A stretch of DNA of 64,000 nt, taken from positions 91,281 to 155,280 of the forward strand of contig NZ_JAUOQM010000018.1 in the NCBI RefSeq assembly GCF_030547685.1. Direction: 5' to 3'. A program made the position numbers and the translations under genes. Positions 16,085 through 25,035 of the stretch are shown piece after piece (position 1 is the first letter of the stretch; every line of letters starts with the position of its first letter). Source of the DNA: Gilvimarinus sp. 2_MG-2023 (GTDB lineage: Bacteria; Pseudomonadota; Gammaproteobacteria; Pseudomonadales; Cellvibrionaceae). The notes beneath the pieces were generated by a model. That model ran no database searches and had not been told where the DNA came from. It was given only the letters and a program-made list of their open reading frames with translations.

Positions 16085-17012
16085 AGCGACTCGATACCGC
16101 TTAATAACCCTTGGCGGATTACTGTGTCTTTGTTTTGGTACCTATGTTCAAGCTAAAGAAATCTGGCCTGTGCCTCTGCAAGATTTCCCCGAGGCGCGGC
16201 AGGTGTTTGCATCTCATAAGCCCGCCAATGATTATGTGCTTGCGTTGGGGAATTACAAAAAAGTGGGCGGCCTGTGGCGGGTGGATGAACAGCGGTTAAG
16301 CGGTGATCTTTATCGCAAAACTTACCAGCTACCAGAAAATCACAGCGCGGAGAGCGGCTACCATTATGTGGTCGAACAATTGCAAAATCTCTCGGTACGC
16401 GAGCTGTACACCTGTCGGGCTCGCGAGTGCGGCGATTCCAACAGTTGGGCCATTAACCATTTTGAAGTCTTGCAACTGTATGGATTGGATCAGCACCAGT
16501 ATTACGGCGCCTTCGAGTTAACCTCCAGCGAATTCGCCGGTATGTATGTCACGGTTTACAGTGTGCTGCGGGGCAATAAACGCGTGTATTTGCACGTTGA
16601 GTTGCTGGCGAGTGATCAGGCTAGCCGTTATCAGGCGGCGGCGAACCCTGCCACCATGGTGCGACAATTAACCCAAAAGGGCTTCACGGTTTTTGCCGGG
16701 TTGCGCACAGAGTCTGGGCAGAAGGATTACCAGCTGGCACCTAATCATGTGCAGGCTCTGGCCGAGGCACTTGGCAGCGAGCCTCACTTAGTGGTGGCCT
16801 TAGTGGGGCATAACCATGAGCGTCTGCCACTTGCCGAGCAACTGAATCGCTCGCAGCACGCGGCGCAGCTGCTGCAAACGGCGTTGCAGGCGCAGGGTGT
16901 AGCTAAAGATCGCCTGCTGGCGAAAGGCGTCGGTGGTTTGGCCCCGGCGGGCAAGGGGAGTGATCAGGTGCGACTCGAGGTGGTGTTGTTGCCTACCGAA
17001 AGTGCACCCTAA
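16068..17012 (+). CDS. DUF4892 periplasmic protein with OmpA-like C-terminal fold
   Basis: A start at the ATG within the hydrolase gene gives 314 residues with a signal peptide (YRLITLGGLLCLCFGTYVQA, cleavage about residue 28). Residues ~30-205 (EIWPVPLQDFPEARQV ... MYVTVYSVLRGNKRVYLHVELL) match DUF4892. The C-terminal 110 residues have the OmpA-like order (VVALVGHNHERL, LNRSQHAAQLLQTALQAQGV, GVGGLAPAG). The Asp and Arg that bind peptidoglycan diaminopimelate in OmpA are not at the expected places (GHNH, NRSQHA). Periplasmic or outer-membrane-associated; function unknown. Confidence 0.78.
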   Translation: MNFSHKATRYRLITLGGLLCLCFGTYVQAKEIWPVPLQDFPEARQVFASHKPANDYVLALGNYKKVGGLWRVDEQRLSGDLYRKTYQLPENHSAESGYHYVVEQLQNLSVRELYTCRARECGDSNSWAINHFEVLQLYGLDQHQYYGAFELTSSEFAGMYVTVYSVLRGNKRVYLHVELLASDQASRYQAAANPATMVRQLTQKGFTVFAGLRTESGQKDYQLAPNHVQALAEALGSEPHLVVALVGHNHERLPLAEQLNRSQHAAQLLQTALQAQGVAKDRLLAKGVGGLAPAGKGSDQVRLEVVLLPTESAP

Positions 17013-17032
17013 GGTGATCTAAGTCCACGCTA

Positions 17033-17572
17033 TTAGCGCAGCAGCGATAAAAACTCGGTGCGGGTCGCTTGGTTGCTGCGAAAGCTGCCCAACATGGCCG
17101 AGGTTTTCATCGCTGAGTTTTGTTTTTCAACCCCGCGCATCATCATGCACATGTGTTTGGCTTCAATGATGACACCCACCCCTGAAGCGCCGGTAATCTC
17201 TTGGATTGATTCGGCAATTTGCAGGGTCAGTTGTTCTTGTATTTGCAGGCGCCGGGCAAACATATCCACAATGCGCGCTACCTTGGACAGGCCCAGCACA
17301 TGGCCGGTCGGTATATAAGCGACATGCGCTTTACCAATAAAGGGCAGCATGTGGTGTTCGCACATAGAGTAAAGCTCTATGTCCTGCACCATAATCATTT
17401 CGTTGGAGTCCGACGGGAAAAGGGCGCCATTGACCACCTCTTCCAGCGACTGTTGATAGCCTTTGGTTAAAAACTGAAAGGCTTTGGCAGCCCGCTTGGG
17501 GGTATCGATCAGGCCGGGGCGGCTTAGATCTTCACCGATGCCTTCGATGATGTGGGCAAAGTGCTCTTGCAT
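17033..17572 (-). CDS. folE: GTP cyclohydrolase I FolE
   Basis: A 179-residue enzyme, slightly short at the N-terminus as is common in proteobacteria. Zinc ligands Cys71 and His74 ([12 protein letters not shown]) and Cys142 (HMCMMMRGV) are present, along with the substrate-binding [19 protein letters not shown]. It makes dihydroneopterin triphosphate from GTP, the first step to folate. It converges with the DUF4892 gene. Confidence 0.95.
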   Translation of the reverse strand: MQEHFAHIIEGIGEDLSRPGLIDTPKRAAKAFQFLTKGYQQSLEEVVNGALFPSDSNEMIMVQDIELYSMCEHHMLPFIGKAHVAYIPTGHVLGLSKVARIVDMFARRLQIQEQLTLQIAESIQEITGASGVGVIIEAKHMCMMMRGVEKQNSAMKTSAMLGSFRSNQATRTEFLSLLR

Positions 17573-17778
17573 GAAATGAGTCCTGCTCGGGGCTGAGTCC
17601 TACCGGTTGGTCATAGTCGTTCAAAGGGTTGCCGAGTGCTAAGTATAAAAGCCCTGCAAGCATTTGTAACGGGGCGGCAACATTACGCCAACTCGACCAC
17701 TAGGTAAAGCTTTTGCGCGCAATTGCCTGTTCTTGGTCTCGATAAGCGCTACAATGCGCCGATCGATAAGGAGCTTTC

Positions 17779-18681
17779 ATGGAAAACCACACCAAATCCG
17801 ATATTTTGACGGAGCTGGCCACTATTCGCGATTTTATTCGCTATGGCGCCAGCCGGTTTAATGCCGCTCAGCTGTATTTTGGCCACGGTACCGACAATGC
17901 CTGGGATGAAGCCGTGCAAATCGTTAGCTGGGCGGTACACCTGGCGGGCTTCGATAATCCGAATATTCTGGATTCTAGGCTAACCTACGCCGAAAAACGT
18001 CAGGTACTCGACGCCATAGAATTGCGTATTCAAGAGCGGATTCCCGCCGCGTATATCACCGGTAGAGCGCTGTTTTGCGGGCTGGATTTTTATGTCGACT
18101 CGCGTGTGTTGGTGCCGCGCTCACCGATCGCAGAGCTGATTGAACAATCCTTTGCGCCATGGCTAAGCCGCGAACCCGACTATATTTTGGATATGTGCAC
18201 CGGCAGTGGCTGTATTGGTATTGCTTCTGCGTTGGCCTTTACCGATGCCCAGGTGGTATTAAGTGATATCAGCGAAGACGCTTTGGCTGTGGCTGAGCGC
18301 AATGTCGACCGCTACGATTTAGGCCACCGGGTGGCGCTCTACCAGTCGGATTTATTTGCCGATTTACATGAGCAGTGCTTCGACTTGATTGTCGCCAACC
18401 CTCCTTATGTTGACGCTGAAGACCTGGCCGGTATGCCGGCCGAGTATCACGCTGAGCCCGAGATTGGTCTCGGCTCGGGCGGCGATGGGCTCGATTTCAC
18501 TCGTCGCCTGCTGCGCGAAGCCCCCGATTATTTAAACGACGGCGGCCTGCTGGTGGTTGAGGTGGGCAACAGCGCTGGGGCCTTGGTGGCGGCCTTCCCC
18601 GAGCTGCCCTTTACCTGGGTAGAGTTCGAGCGCGGCGGTCACGGTGTGTTTGTTTTGACCCGCGAGCAATTGACAGGGTGA
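17779..18681 (+). CDS. prmB: Ribosomal protein L3 glutamine methyltransferase PrmB
   Basis: A 300-residue protein behind a perfect AAGGAG ribosome site. N-terminal helical domain, then [34 protein letters not shown], the S-adenosylmethionine motif [13 protein letters not shown] and the Gln-binding NPPY at residues 207-210. The [10 protein letters not shown] version of the motif separates PrmB from PrmC (which has PRPET). It methylates a Gln of ribosomal protein L3. It is followed by aroC, the usual gammaproteobacterial pairing. Confidence 0.93.
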   Translation: MENHTKSDILTELATIRDFIRYGASRFNAAQLYFGHGTDNAWDEAVQIVSWAVHLAGFDNPNILDSRLTYAEKRQVLDAIELRIQERIPAAYITGRALFCGLDFYVDSRVLVPRSPIAELIEQSFAPWLSREPDYILDMCTGSGCIGIASALAFTDAQVVLSDISEDALAVAERNVDRYDLGHRVALYQSDLFADLHEQCFDLIVANPPYVDAEDLAGMPAEYHAEPEIGLGSGGDGLDFTRRLLREAPDYLNDGGLLVVEVGNSAGALVAAFPELPFTWVEFERGGHGVFVLTREQLTG

Positions 18682-18746
18682 GCATTTGCTCAAGAGTGCG
18701 TATAATCGCAGCCCTTTTAAAGATTCAGTATTAAGGCGTCATTTTT

Positions 18747-19844
18747 ATGTCCGGCAACAGTTTTGGCAAGCTTTTCACGGTAACCTCTTTCGGCGAGAGC
18801 CACGGTTTGGCCCTCGGCTGCATAGTCGATGGTTGCCCACCGGGACTGGCGCTGACCGAAGCCGACTTACAAGAAGATTTGGATCGCCGCCGACCGGGCC
18901 AGTCGCGCTACACCACCCAGCGCCGCGAAGCCGATCAGGTGAAAATTTTATCCGGCGTTTTTGAAGGTAAAACCACCGGCACGCCCATTGGCTTGGTGAT
19001 TGAAAACACCGATCAGCGCTCCAAAGATTACTCCAATATCAAAGATCAGTTTCGCCCGGCTCACGCCGATTACACCTATATGCATAAATACGGTGTGCGC
19101 GATTATCGCGGTGGCGGTCGCTCATCAGCCCGCGAGACAGCCATGCGCGTTGCCGCTGGCGCCATTGCGAAAAAATACCTGAAAGACTTCTTTGGCGTAC
19201 AGGTGCGCGGTTACCTGTCGCAACTAGGCCCTATTAAGGCCGAGACGGTTGATTGGGATCAAGTTGCCGAAAACCCATTCTTTTGCCCCGACGCCAGCAA
19301 AGTGCCAGAAATGGAAGAGTATATGCAAGCGTTGAGCAAAGAGGGGGACTCGGTTGGCGCCAAGATTACCGTGGTGGCCGAAAACGTCGCCCCGGGCTTG
19401 GGTGAGCCTATTTTCGATCGCTTGGATGCCGAGATTGCCCACGCTCTTATGAGTATTAATGCGGTTAAAGGGGTAGAGATTGGTGCAGGCTTTGACAGCG
19501 TGGCGCAAAAGGGCACTGAGCATCGCGATGAAATTCTCCCCGAGGGCTTCGCCTCCAATAACGCCGGTGGTATTTTGGGTGGTATTTCCACCGGGCAGGA
19601 TATTGTGGCTCACTTGGCCCTTAAGCCGACCTCGAGCTTGCGTACTCCGGGGCGCAGTGTCGATGTACACGGCAACGAGGTCGAGGTTGTTACCAAAGGT
19701 CGGCACGACCCTTGTGTGGGGATTCGCGCCACGCCCATCGCCGAGGCGATGCTGGCCATTACCTTGCTCGACCACACCCTGCGCCAGCGCGGGCAAAATG
19801 GCGGTGTTGAGCACTCAGTGCCGGTGATTCCCAAAGGTCACTAG
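18747..19844 (+). CDS. aroC: Chorismate synthase AroC
   Basis: A 365-residue enzyme with all three chorismate synthase signatures: [19 protein letters not shown], the basic loop [20 protein letters not shown] with [27 protein letters not shown], and [17 protein letters not shown]. It converts EPSP to chorismate with reduced FMN, feeding the Trp genes further right. An AAGG ribosome site precedes it. A TATAAT hexamer at 18701-18706 may be its own -10 box, but no well-spaced -35 is seen. Confidence 0.97.
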   Translation: MSGNSFGKLFTVTSFGESHGLALGCIVDGCPPGLALTEADLQEDLDRRRPGQSRYTTQRREADQVKILSGVFEGKTTGTPIGLVIENTDQRSKDYSNIKDQFRPAHADYTYMHKYGVRDYRGGGRSSARETAMRVAAGAIAKKYLKDFFGVQVRGYLSQLGPIKAETVDWDQVAENPFFCPDASKVPEMEEYMQALSKEGDSVGAKITVVAENVAPGLGEPIFDRLDAEIAHALMSINAVKGVEIGAGFDSVAQKGTEHRDEILPEGFASNNAGGILGGISTGQDIVAHLALKPTSSLRTPGRSVDVHGNEVEVVTKGRHDPCVGIRATPIAEAMLAITLLDHTLRQRGQNGGVEHSVPVIPKGH

Positions 19845-19851
19845 GGGGAAT

Positions 19852-20628
19852 ATGCAGGATTTAACGGTCGCTTTACTGCAAAACACCCTTGCCGGTAATG
19901 AGCCGGCGCTGAATCGGCAGCGTTTTGCAGACCTTATGCCGTCCTCGGGGGCGGCAGACCTTATTGTATTGCCCGAGGTATTCACCACGGGCTTCCATCC
20001 CAAAGCGCGTTTGTCGGCCGATGTGCACGGCGCGGCAACCTGTCAGTGGTTTCTTGAGCAGGCCGCCCTGCGTCGCGCCGTCGTGACGGGCTCCATCGTG
20101 ATGCAAACGCCAGAGCAAGCGTTTGTAAACCGTATGCTGTGGGCTTGCCCCGAGGGAAGCCTCAGTCACTACGATAAGCGCCATCTGTTTCGTATGGCCG
20201 ATGAGCACAAACGCTATCAGGCCGGTACCGAACGAGTCATAGAGACCGTGGCCGGTTGGCGTATTCTGTTGCAGGTATGCTACGACCTGAGATTCCCTGT
20301 ATTTAGCCGTTCGCGCAACGACTACGATGCCATTATCTATGTGGCTAACTGGCCCGAGGCCCGGCACGAGCACTGGCGGGCGTTGTTACAAGCCCGTGCG
20401 ATTGAAAACTTATCTTATGTGATTGGGGTTAATCGGGTGGGGGTTGATGCCTATGATCAGCCCTACGCTGGGGGTAGTGTCGTGTTTGGCCCCGACGGTG
20501 AGTGCCTGCTGGATGCGGGCGATCAGATCGGTTGTCATACCTATACCTTGTCTGCCGAGGCACTGGCTGCCTACCGCCAACGCTTTCCCGCCGATCTGGA
20601 TTCCGATGACTTTACTCTACACCTATAA
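19852..20628 (+). CDS. Nitrilase-superfamily omega-amidase (YafV-like)
   Basis: A 258-residue carbon-nitrogen hydrolase with the Glu-Lys-Cys triad in LPEVFTTGF, HYDKRHLFRM and LQVCYDLRFPVFSR. The last segment, followed by VANWPEARHEHWRALLQARAIEN, is characteristic of the YafV/Nit2 omega-amidases that repair or salvage alpha-ketoglutaramate-type compounds. A strong GGGGGA ribosome site lies eight bases after the aroC stop, so it is likely co-transcribed with aroC. Confidence 0.88.
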   Translation: MQDLTVALLQNTLAGNEPALNRQRFADLMPSSGAADLIVLPEVFTTGFHPKARLSADVHGAATCQWFLEQAALRRAVVTGSIVMQTPEQAFVNRMLWACPEGSLSHYDKRHLFRMADEHKRYQAGTERVIETVAGWRILLQVCYDLRFPVFSRSRNDYDAIIYVANWPEARHEHWRALLQARAIENLSYVIGVNRVGVDAYDQPYAGGSVVFGPDGECLLDAGDQIGCHTYTLSAEALAAYRQRFPADLDSDDFTLHL

Positions 20629-20711
20629 TCAATAAGCTAGTCGGTATACACGTCGATTTTGCATCCAGTGGCTAAAATCGCGGTTGTTTTCTTGTGCAGT
20701 TTTGCCTTGAA

Positions 20712-20726
20712 GTAACAAAGTGTTAC
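20712..20726. promoter_or_regulatory. Inverted repeat upstream of mipA, RstA-box-like
   Basis: GTAACA and TGTTAC face each other across three bases, and the right half extends to GTTACA. Eleven of 14 positions fit the E. coli RstA box (TACATNTNGTTACA, from memory). It lies about 85 bases before the proposed mipA start, and the cassette encodes an OmpR-type regulator with an RstB-like kinase, so self-regulation is a reasonable inference. Confidence 0.45.
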
Positions 20727-20810
20727 AAATCTGGGGCGGGTAAAAGTGGATTTAGGGGCGGTGAAGTTTTTATAGTAGGGATACTGGCTAACAATAGGGC
20801 TTATTCAATC

Positions 20811-21815
20811 GTGCGCACTTGGTTTTCTTTTCTGCTTTTGGCTTTGCTGGCGCTTAGTGCCCAGGCTGATACTTCCACCGAGCCGTCATGCAACTCGGAA
20901 CAGGCCGATTGCGTAGCAGTGGGTAGCTGGCAGGTGTCGGTCGGTGTTGGGTTAGGGGTACGTACCAACCCGCTGATCGGTGGGGACAACATCCCCCTTG
21001 TACTTCTGCCCAGTGTCAGTTACTACGGTGAGCGTTTCTTTTTCGATACCACCTCCATTGGTTTTACCCTGCACGAAGATACGCACTCTATGTTTAACCT
21101 TGTTGCGACAGTGGGGTTGGACAGTATGTATTTTAGCGATATTAGCTTGGGCAACTTTGTGATTGAAGGCACCGGTGGTGGTTTTAACCTAGGCGGTTTA
21201 GGACTCACCAGTGCTCTGGATGGCGACGCCGCCGAAGACTTAACTTTAGCGCCACCGGTGGATGAAACCCGAACGCCCAATACATACGATATCGATGGCC
21301 CCAATGAGTTTTTTCATAAACCCGAATTAACGAGCCCCCGAGGCGAACCGCAAACCATCTTTGTTGAACAGATCGCTGATCGCAAGATGGCGGGTTTGGC
21401 GGGGCTGGAATACAGCTACTCGCTCGGTGCGACTCAAATAAGCGTGCAGGCATTGCAAGACTTTACCCACGTTCACGATGGGCAAGAGCTGCGCTTCGGC
21501 CTTGATCGTCGTTGGCGCCTAGGGCGCAATCAAATAGCATTGGCCGGTGGTTTTGTCTGGCAGTCGGATCGGGTGGTGGATTATTACTACGGCTTAGGCG
21601 AACGCGATGTGGGCGATGCATCACAGCTGTATTATCGGGCCGGCGATGCAGTGACTCCCTACTTAAGAGCCGATTGGTTGAGACCCGTCACGCCGAACTG
21701 GACGCTGCAAATGACTTTGCATCAGAAATGGCTAGGGCGATCTATTCATCGAAGTCCCTTGGTGCAAGACAGCACCTCGACCACGGTATTTGTGGGAGGG
21801 GTCTACCATTTTTAA
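20811..21815 (+). CDS. MipA/OmpV-family outer-membrane barrel protein
   Basis: The open frame starts at 20694, but a GTG at 20811 gives a clean signal peptide (VRTWFSFLLLALLALSAQA), so I place the start there: 334 residues. The mature protein shows alternating beta-strand patterns, the MipA-type opening QVSVGVGLGVRTNPLIGGDNIPLVLLPSVSYYGERFFFD and a C-terminal VGGVYHF ending in Phe, as outer-membrane proteins do. MipA was first found as a partner of the lytic transglycosylase MltA; many relatives have undefined roles. First gene of a four-gene cassette with DUF3019 and a two-component system. Confidence 0.85.
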   Translation: MRTWFSFLLLALLALSAQADTSTEPSCNSEQADCVAVGSWQVSVGVGLGVRTNPLIGGDNIPLVLLPSVSYYGERFFFDTTSIGFTLHEDTHSMFNLVATVGLDSMYFSDISLGNFVIEGTGGGFNLGGLGLTSALDGDAAEDLTLAPPVDETRTPNTYDIDGPNEFFHKPELTSPRGEPQTIFVEQIADRKMAGLAGLEYSYSLGATQISVQALQDFTHVHDGQELRFGLDRRWRLGRNQIALAGGFVWQSDRVVDYYYGLGERDVGDASQLYYRAGDAVTPYLRADWLRPVTPNWTLQMTLHQKWLGRSIHRSPLVQDSTSTTVFVGGVYHF

Positions 21816-22209
21816 GCAGGGATTTGGCTTGAGTTTGGCGCTTGCCATCAGCGGCGTCTGCTCGGCACAGGATGGCCAGACCAATACGCAAGTGCAGTTA
21901 ACAGTTAGGCCCAGTTTGTGTATTTTAGAGCGCGGCCAAACCCATTGTCGGAACAACGTTGAGGTGCACTGGCAGGCGGCTCGCCAATACTCGGTATGCT
22001 TGTTCGCCCAGGGGCAAGCCGAGCCGCTCGACTGTTGGGAAAAAAGCCGCCACGGGGCTTATTCCTCGCAATTGCATACCGAAGACGATATAAACTTTCA
22101 GTTAATTAAAGTGGCTGACCGCCAAGTGCTGGCCAGTCACGCCTTTGAAGTGGTGGCTGATGCCCAGCGCTATCGGCGCCGGCGCCGCAACCCCTGGAGC
22201 TTTTTCTAA
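21790..22209 (+). CDS. DUF3019 periplasmic protein
   Basis: Up to 139 residues with signal peptide core FGLSLALAISGVCSA and a mature domain VQLTVRPSLCILERGQTHCRNNVEVHW ... LFAQGQAEPLDCWE ... INFQLIKVADRQVLASHAFEVV that fits DUF3019, ending in a very basic YRRRRRN tail. The start is uncertain: a TTG at 21790 opens the frame without a ribosome site, while an ATT at 21808 follows GGGAGGGG by six bases and would give IFKQGFGLSLALAISG. Either start overlaps the mipA end. Its stop overlaps the next start (TAATG). DUF3019 proteins usually sit in this same cassette and may modulate the sensor; that role is inference. Confidence 0.75.
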   Translation: MWEGSTIFKQGFGLSLALAISGVCSAQDGQTNTQVQLTVRPSLCILERGQTHCRNNVEVHWQAARQYSVCLFAQGQAEPLDCWEKSRHGAYSSQLHTEDDINFQLIKVADRQVLASHAFEVVADAQRYRRRRRNPWSFF

Positions 22210-22898
22210 TGAGTGTTGTTTTACTGGCAGAAGATGACGAGCGACTGGCCTCGCTGGTGAAAGACTACCTAGAGGCCAATGGCTTAACCGTGGCGGTTGA
22301 AGCTTTTGGTTTACGCGTTCCGAGGCAGGTGCAGAGTATGCAGCCCGACATTCTGATACTCGACCTTAACTTGCCCGGAAAAGACGGTATTAGCATTTGT
22401 CGTGAGGTGCGCGGCGCGGGTTTTTCCGGGCCTATTTTGATGTTAACTGCCCGCGACACCGACGCCGATCAGGTGCTCGGCTTTGACGTTGGCGCCGACG
22501 ATTATGTAATAAAGCCGGCCGAGCCCCGTGTGCTTTTGGCTCGTATTCATGCCCTGTTACGCCGCAGCCAACAGGTGCCGGCCGAGCAAGAAGACATTGT
22601 GATGGGCTGCTTGTCGATTCGCTCTCAAGCGCGCGAGGTTACCCTTGATAATACGCCGGTGGCGTTGTCCAGCCACGAGTTTGATTTACTACTGACACTG
22701 GCACGCCAGGCCGGCAAAGTACTTAGCCGCGAGTACTTGTTTACTACCATTTGCAATCGCGCCTATGACGGTTTGGATCGAACCGTGGATGTGCGCGTGT
22801 CTCACTTGCGGAAAAAACTTGGTGACAACAGCGAAAACCCAGCCCGAATTAAAACGGTGTGGGGGCGTGGCTATATGTTGGTGCCGGATGCCTGGTAG
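22209..22898 (+). CDS. OmpR-family response regulator
   Basis: A 229-residue regulator with receiver domain (acidic pocket LLAEDDERL, phospho-acceptor Asp52 in LDLNLPGKDG, conserved Thr/Lys in LTARDTDADQ and VIKPAEP) and a C-terminal winged helix (LSSHEFDLLLTLARQAGKVLSRE, DVRVSHLRKKLGDN, IKTVWGRGYMLV). It overlaps the DUF3019 stop by one base and precedes the kinase by three. It probably controls this cassette, perhaps through the inverted repeat at 20712. Confidence 0.93.
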   Translation: MSVVLLAEDDERLASLVKDYLEANGLTVAVEAFGLRVPRQVQSMQPDILILDLNLPGKDGISICREVRGAGFSGPILMLTARDTDADQVLGFDVGADDYVIKPAEPRVLLARIHALLRRSQQVPAEQEDIVMGCLSIRSQAREVTLDNTPVALSSHEFDLLLTLARQAGKVLSREYLFTTICNRAYDGLDRTVDVRVSHLRKKLGDNSENPARIKTVWGRGYMLVPDAW

Positions 22899-22901
22899 GC
22901 G

Positions 22902-24200
22902 GTGGGCACAGTGCTAAAGCGAGCATTCTTTACCCTTTATTTATTGGTTGTGGTGGCGATTTTGCTCGCCGGCTGGGGCTTGGATCGCCTGCAGCAAACC
23001 CTGACCAATGAGAGTGTTCTGGGCACCACCGACAACGCCTTTTTTCAACTGTTGGCCTCGCACGCGCAGTTATTGCCAGCGCATCAGCGCCAAGAGTATC
23101 TTGCCGATGAATTAAACAAACTGGGTATCTCCGGGCATGTTTATGGTTTGGCCGATTTGGCCAGCACCGGCTTGGCCGAAGAGCTCGCCACGGGCGAGCC
23201 ATTGGCACTCAATACCGACGATGGTCGGGAGTTATACGTCAAGCTGGCTGACCTTCCCTTTATTGTGCGAATCAAACTGGCCGAAGAATCTCAAGCTTGG
23301 CAGCGTTTGCTATTAGTGGCCTTTTATCTCTTTCTCGCCGTGGTGATTTATTTATGGGTCTGGCCTTTAGTGCGCGATTTAAAATCACTGGAGGCACAGG
23401 CGCGCCGGTTTGGTCGCAACGACTCTCAGGGCATTTCCCTTAACCCCGGCTCGCCGGTGTATTTATTGGCCTGCGAGTTTAACCGAATGCAGCAGCGCAT
23501 CGATGAGTTGTTGGCCAGCTACCGGGAAATGACCTACGCCGTATCGCACGAATTGCGCACGCCTTTGGCACGAATGAAGTTTGCTCTTGAGCTGGCCGAG
23601 TCTGCGCCTAATGACGAATCCTGTCAGCGGCAGTTGGCGAGTGTGCGCCAAGACGTGGCCGATATGGACGATCTTATTAACCAATTGTTGAGCTACGCTG
23701 GGTTCGAATCGCAAACCCAGTCATTGGTGCAGCGTCCAGGTGCGGCTGGCGCCATGGCGGCCCTGGTTGAGCAACAGGTGCGGCGTTTGCACGAACAAAA
23801 TCCGCAGATTCACTTTCACGTTATCGATTCGCTGGGTGACAGTGAGCTGTACTGTGAATGGCATTTGTTTGAGCGAATTTTACAGAACTTATTGGGCAAT
23901 GCTCGGCGCTACGCCCAGCAAAATGTTCGGGTGGAGCTGTATCGTGAAGGTGAAGAGTATGTTGTGGCGGTAGAAGATGACGGCAAGGGGGTAGATCCTG
24001 CCGACCGCGACAAAATATTTGATTCGTTTGTCCGGTTAAAGCAGCAGCCGGGTAAAGACTGTAAAGGGTTTGGTTTGGGCTTGGCGATAGTGCGGCGCAT
24101 TATGGGCTGGCATAACGGCCAGGTACACATTGTTGATGCTCATCACTTGGCTGGTGCGCGATTTGAATGCCGTTGGCCCATAGCGCATCTCTCAGATTGA
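22902..24200 (+). CDS. RstB-like sensor histidine kinase
   Basis: A 432-residue inner-membrane kinase starting at GTG (a second GTG lies three codons on). Membrane helix at about 9-28, a periplasmic domain of ~100 residues, second helix near 130-150, HAMP-like linker, then the H-box YAVSHELRTPLARMKF with His216, N-box NLLGNARRYA, and G-boxes EDDGKGVDPADRDKIFDSF and GFGLGLAIVRR. Layout and periplasmic size resemble RstB. The signal is probably an envelope condition sensed with MipA/DUF3019; not shown by the sequence. Confidence 0.92.
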   Translation: MGTVLKRAFFTLYLLVVVAILLAGWGLDRLQQTLTNESVLGTTDNAFFQLLASHAQLLPAHQRQEYLADELNKLGISGHVYGLADLASTGLAEELATGEPLALNTDDGRELYVKLADLPFIVRIKLAEESQAWQRLLLVAFYLFLAVVIYLWVWPLVRDLKSLEAQARRFGRNDSQGISLNPGSPVYLLACEFNRMQQRIDELLASYREMTYAVSHELRTPLARMKFALELAESAPNDESCQRQLASVRQDVADMDDLINQLLSYAGFESQTQSLVQRPGAAGAMAALVEQQVRRLHEQNPQIHFHVIDSLGDSELYCEWHLFERILQNLLGNARRYAQQNVRVELYREGEEYVVAVEDDGKGVDPADRDKIFDSFVRLKQQPGKDCKGFGLGLAIVRRIMGWHNGQVHIVDAHHLAGARFECRWPIAHLSD

Positions 24201-24215
24201 GGTGTGCGCTATGGG
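24177..24215. terminator. Stem-loop at the convergent kinase/TIGR04219 junction, no T tract
   Basis: CCCATAGCGCA and TGCGCTATGGG form a perfect 11-base-pair stem with a 17-base loop. It spans the kinase stop codon and lies before the end of the convergent outer-membrane gene. No T run follows on either strand. Confidence 0.5.
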
Positions 24216-24224
24216 TGATCCCCG

Positions 24225-24962
24225 TTAAAAATGAAACGCGAATCCGGCAAAAGGTCCGGATAGATTTAGATCCACTCCGAAGCCTTTATCGAGCGTAAAG
24301 TTGAGCTGGCGATAGCCTGCCTCGAACCCTAAATCCACGACAGCATCAAACAGATATCGCACTTTGAAGGTATTATCGCTAATGGTGTAGTCGTTAAATT
24401 CCGTGTAGTTGATTTCCACTCCGGCCGACCAACCGGTGAATGGAAGCTCCGCCGCGGCCAATACATAACCCATAGGAAGCGCATCGTCGAGAGTCATCGA
24501 GTGATTGACCAGCTCCCCCCAACCACTGTCTAAGCCCAGCAGGTTACCCAGATTTCCTGCTGCGACCGATATTTCACCATCGTAGTGGCGCAGCGATAAA
24601 CCGGCATCCAGATGCACCCAGTTGTCGAGCAATTCGTAATAGGCGGTGACGTCAACATGGGTTAAGTTGATAGTCGCCACTCCGGCTTCAGCGCCGGCCA
24701 GTTCCCAGCTTTTGCGGCTGCTAATGTCGGCGTAACTGACTCGGGCATTGGGAATCAGCGGCACGGGATGCTCGACGTATAGGCGAGCGTACTGACCGTC
24801 TTCTTGGTTAAAACCTAAATCGTCGGCGCTGGCACTGCCCATATCGCCACTGTAATCGGTGCGCCATACACCGGCTTCACCTTTGGCGCCGATAAAATCG
24901 GCCAGGGTGTAAGGTGAAAATACAAGGGCGGAGGCCACGGCGCCGATTTTTAACCACTGCAT
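24225..24962 (-). CDS. TIGR04219-family outer-membrane beta-barrel protein
   Basis: A 245-residue protein with signal peptide (MQWLKIGAVASALVFSPYTLA) and a mature barrel that begins DFIGAKGEAGVWRTDYSGD and ends GPFAGFAFHF, an outer-membrane C-terminus. The combination fits TIGR04219, small barrels of unknown role found in marine gammaproteobacteria. An AAAGG ribosome site precedes the start. Monocistronic as far as can be seen. Confidence 0.8.
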   Translation of the reverse strand: MQWLKIGAVASALVFSPYTLADFIGAKGEAGVWRTDYSGDMGSASADDLGFNQEDGQYARLYVEHPVPLIPNARVSYADISSRKSWELAGAEAGVATINLTHVDVTAYYELLDNWVHLDAGLSLRHYDGEISVAAGNLGNLLGLDSGWGELVNHSMTLDDALPMGYVLAAAELPFTGWSAGVEINYTEFNDYTISDNTFKVRYLFDAVVDLGFEAGYRQLNFTLDKGFGVDLNLSGPFAGFAFHF

Positions 24963-24990
24963 GGTGTTTACCTTTTCGTTGTGAGGCTGT

Positions 24991-25019
24991 CGCCACCTGT
25001 TTGAGTGATCAAGGTGGCG
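24991..25019 (-). terminator. Stem-loop between lysR and the TIGR04219 gene, no T tract
   Basis: CGCCACCT and AGGTGGCG pair perfectly across 13 bases, 17 bases past the lysR stop and upstream of the next leftward gene. No T run. Confidence 0.45.
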
Positions 25020-25035
25020 GTGTTATGGGCGGGAA

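Noticed and set aside
18670-18706. TTGACA and TATAAT before aroC as one promoter
   Set aside because: The spacer is 25 bases, too long for sigma-70; only the -10-like element remains plausible.
19224-19814. 196-codon open frame antisense to aroC
   Set aside because: Lies wholly inside a gene with all chorismate synthase motifs; composition is that of a shadow frame.
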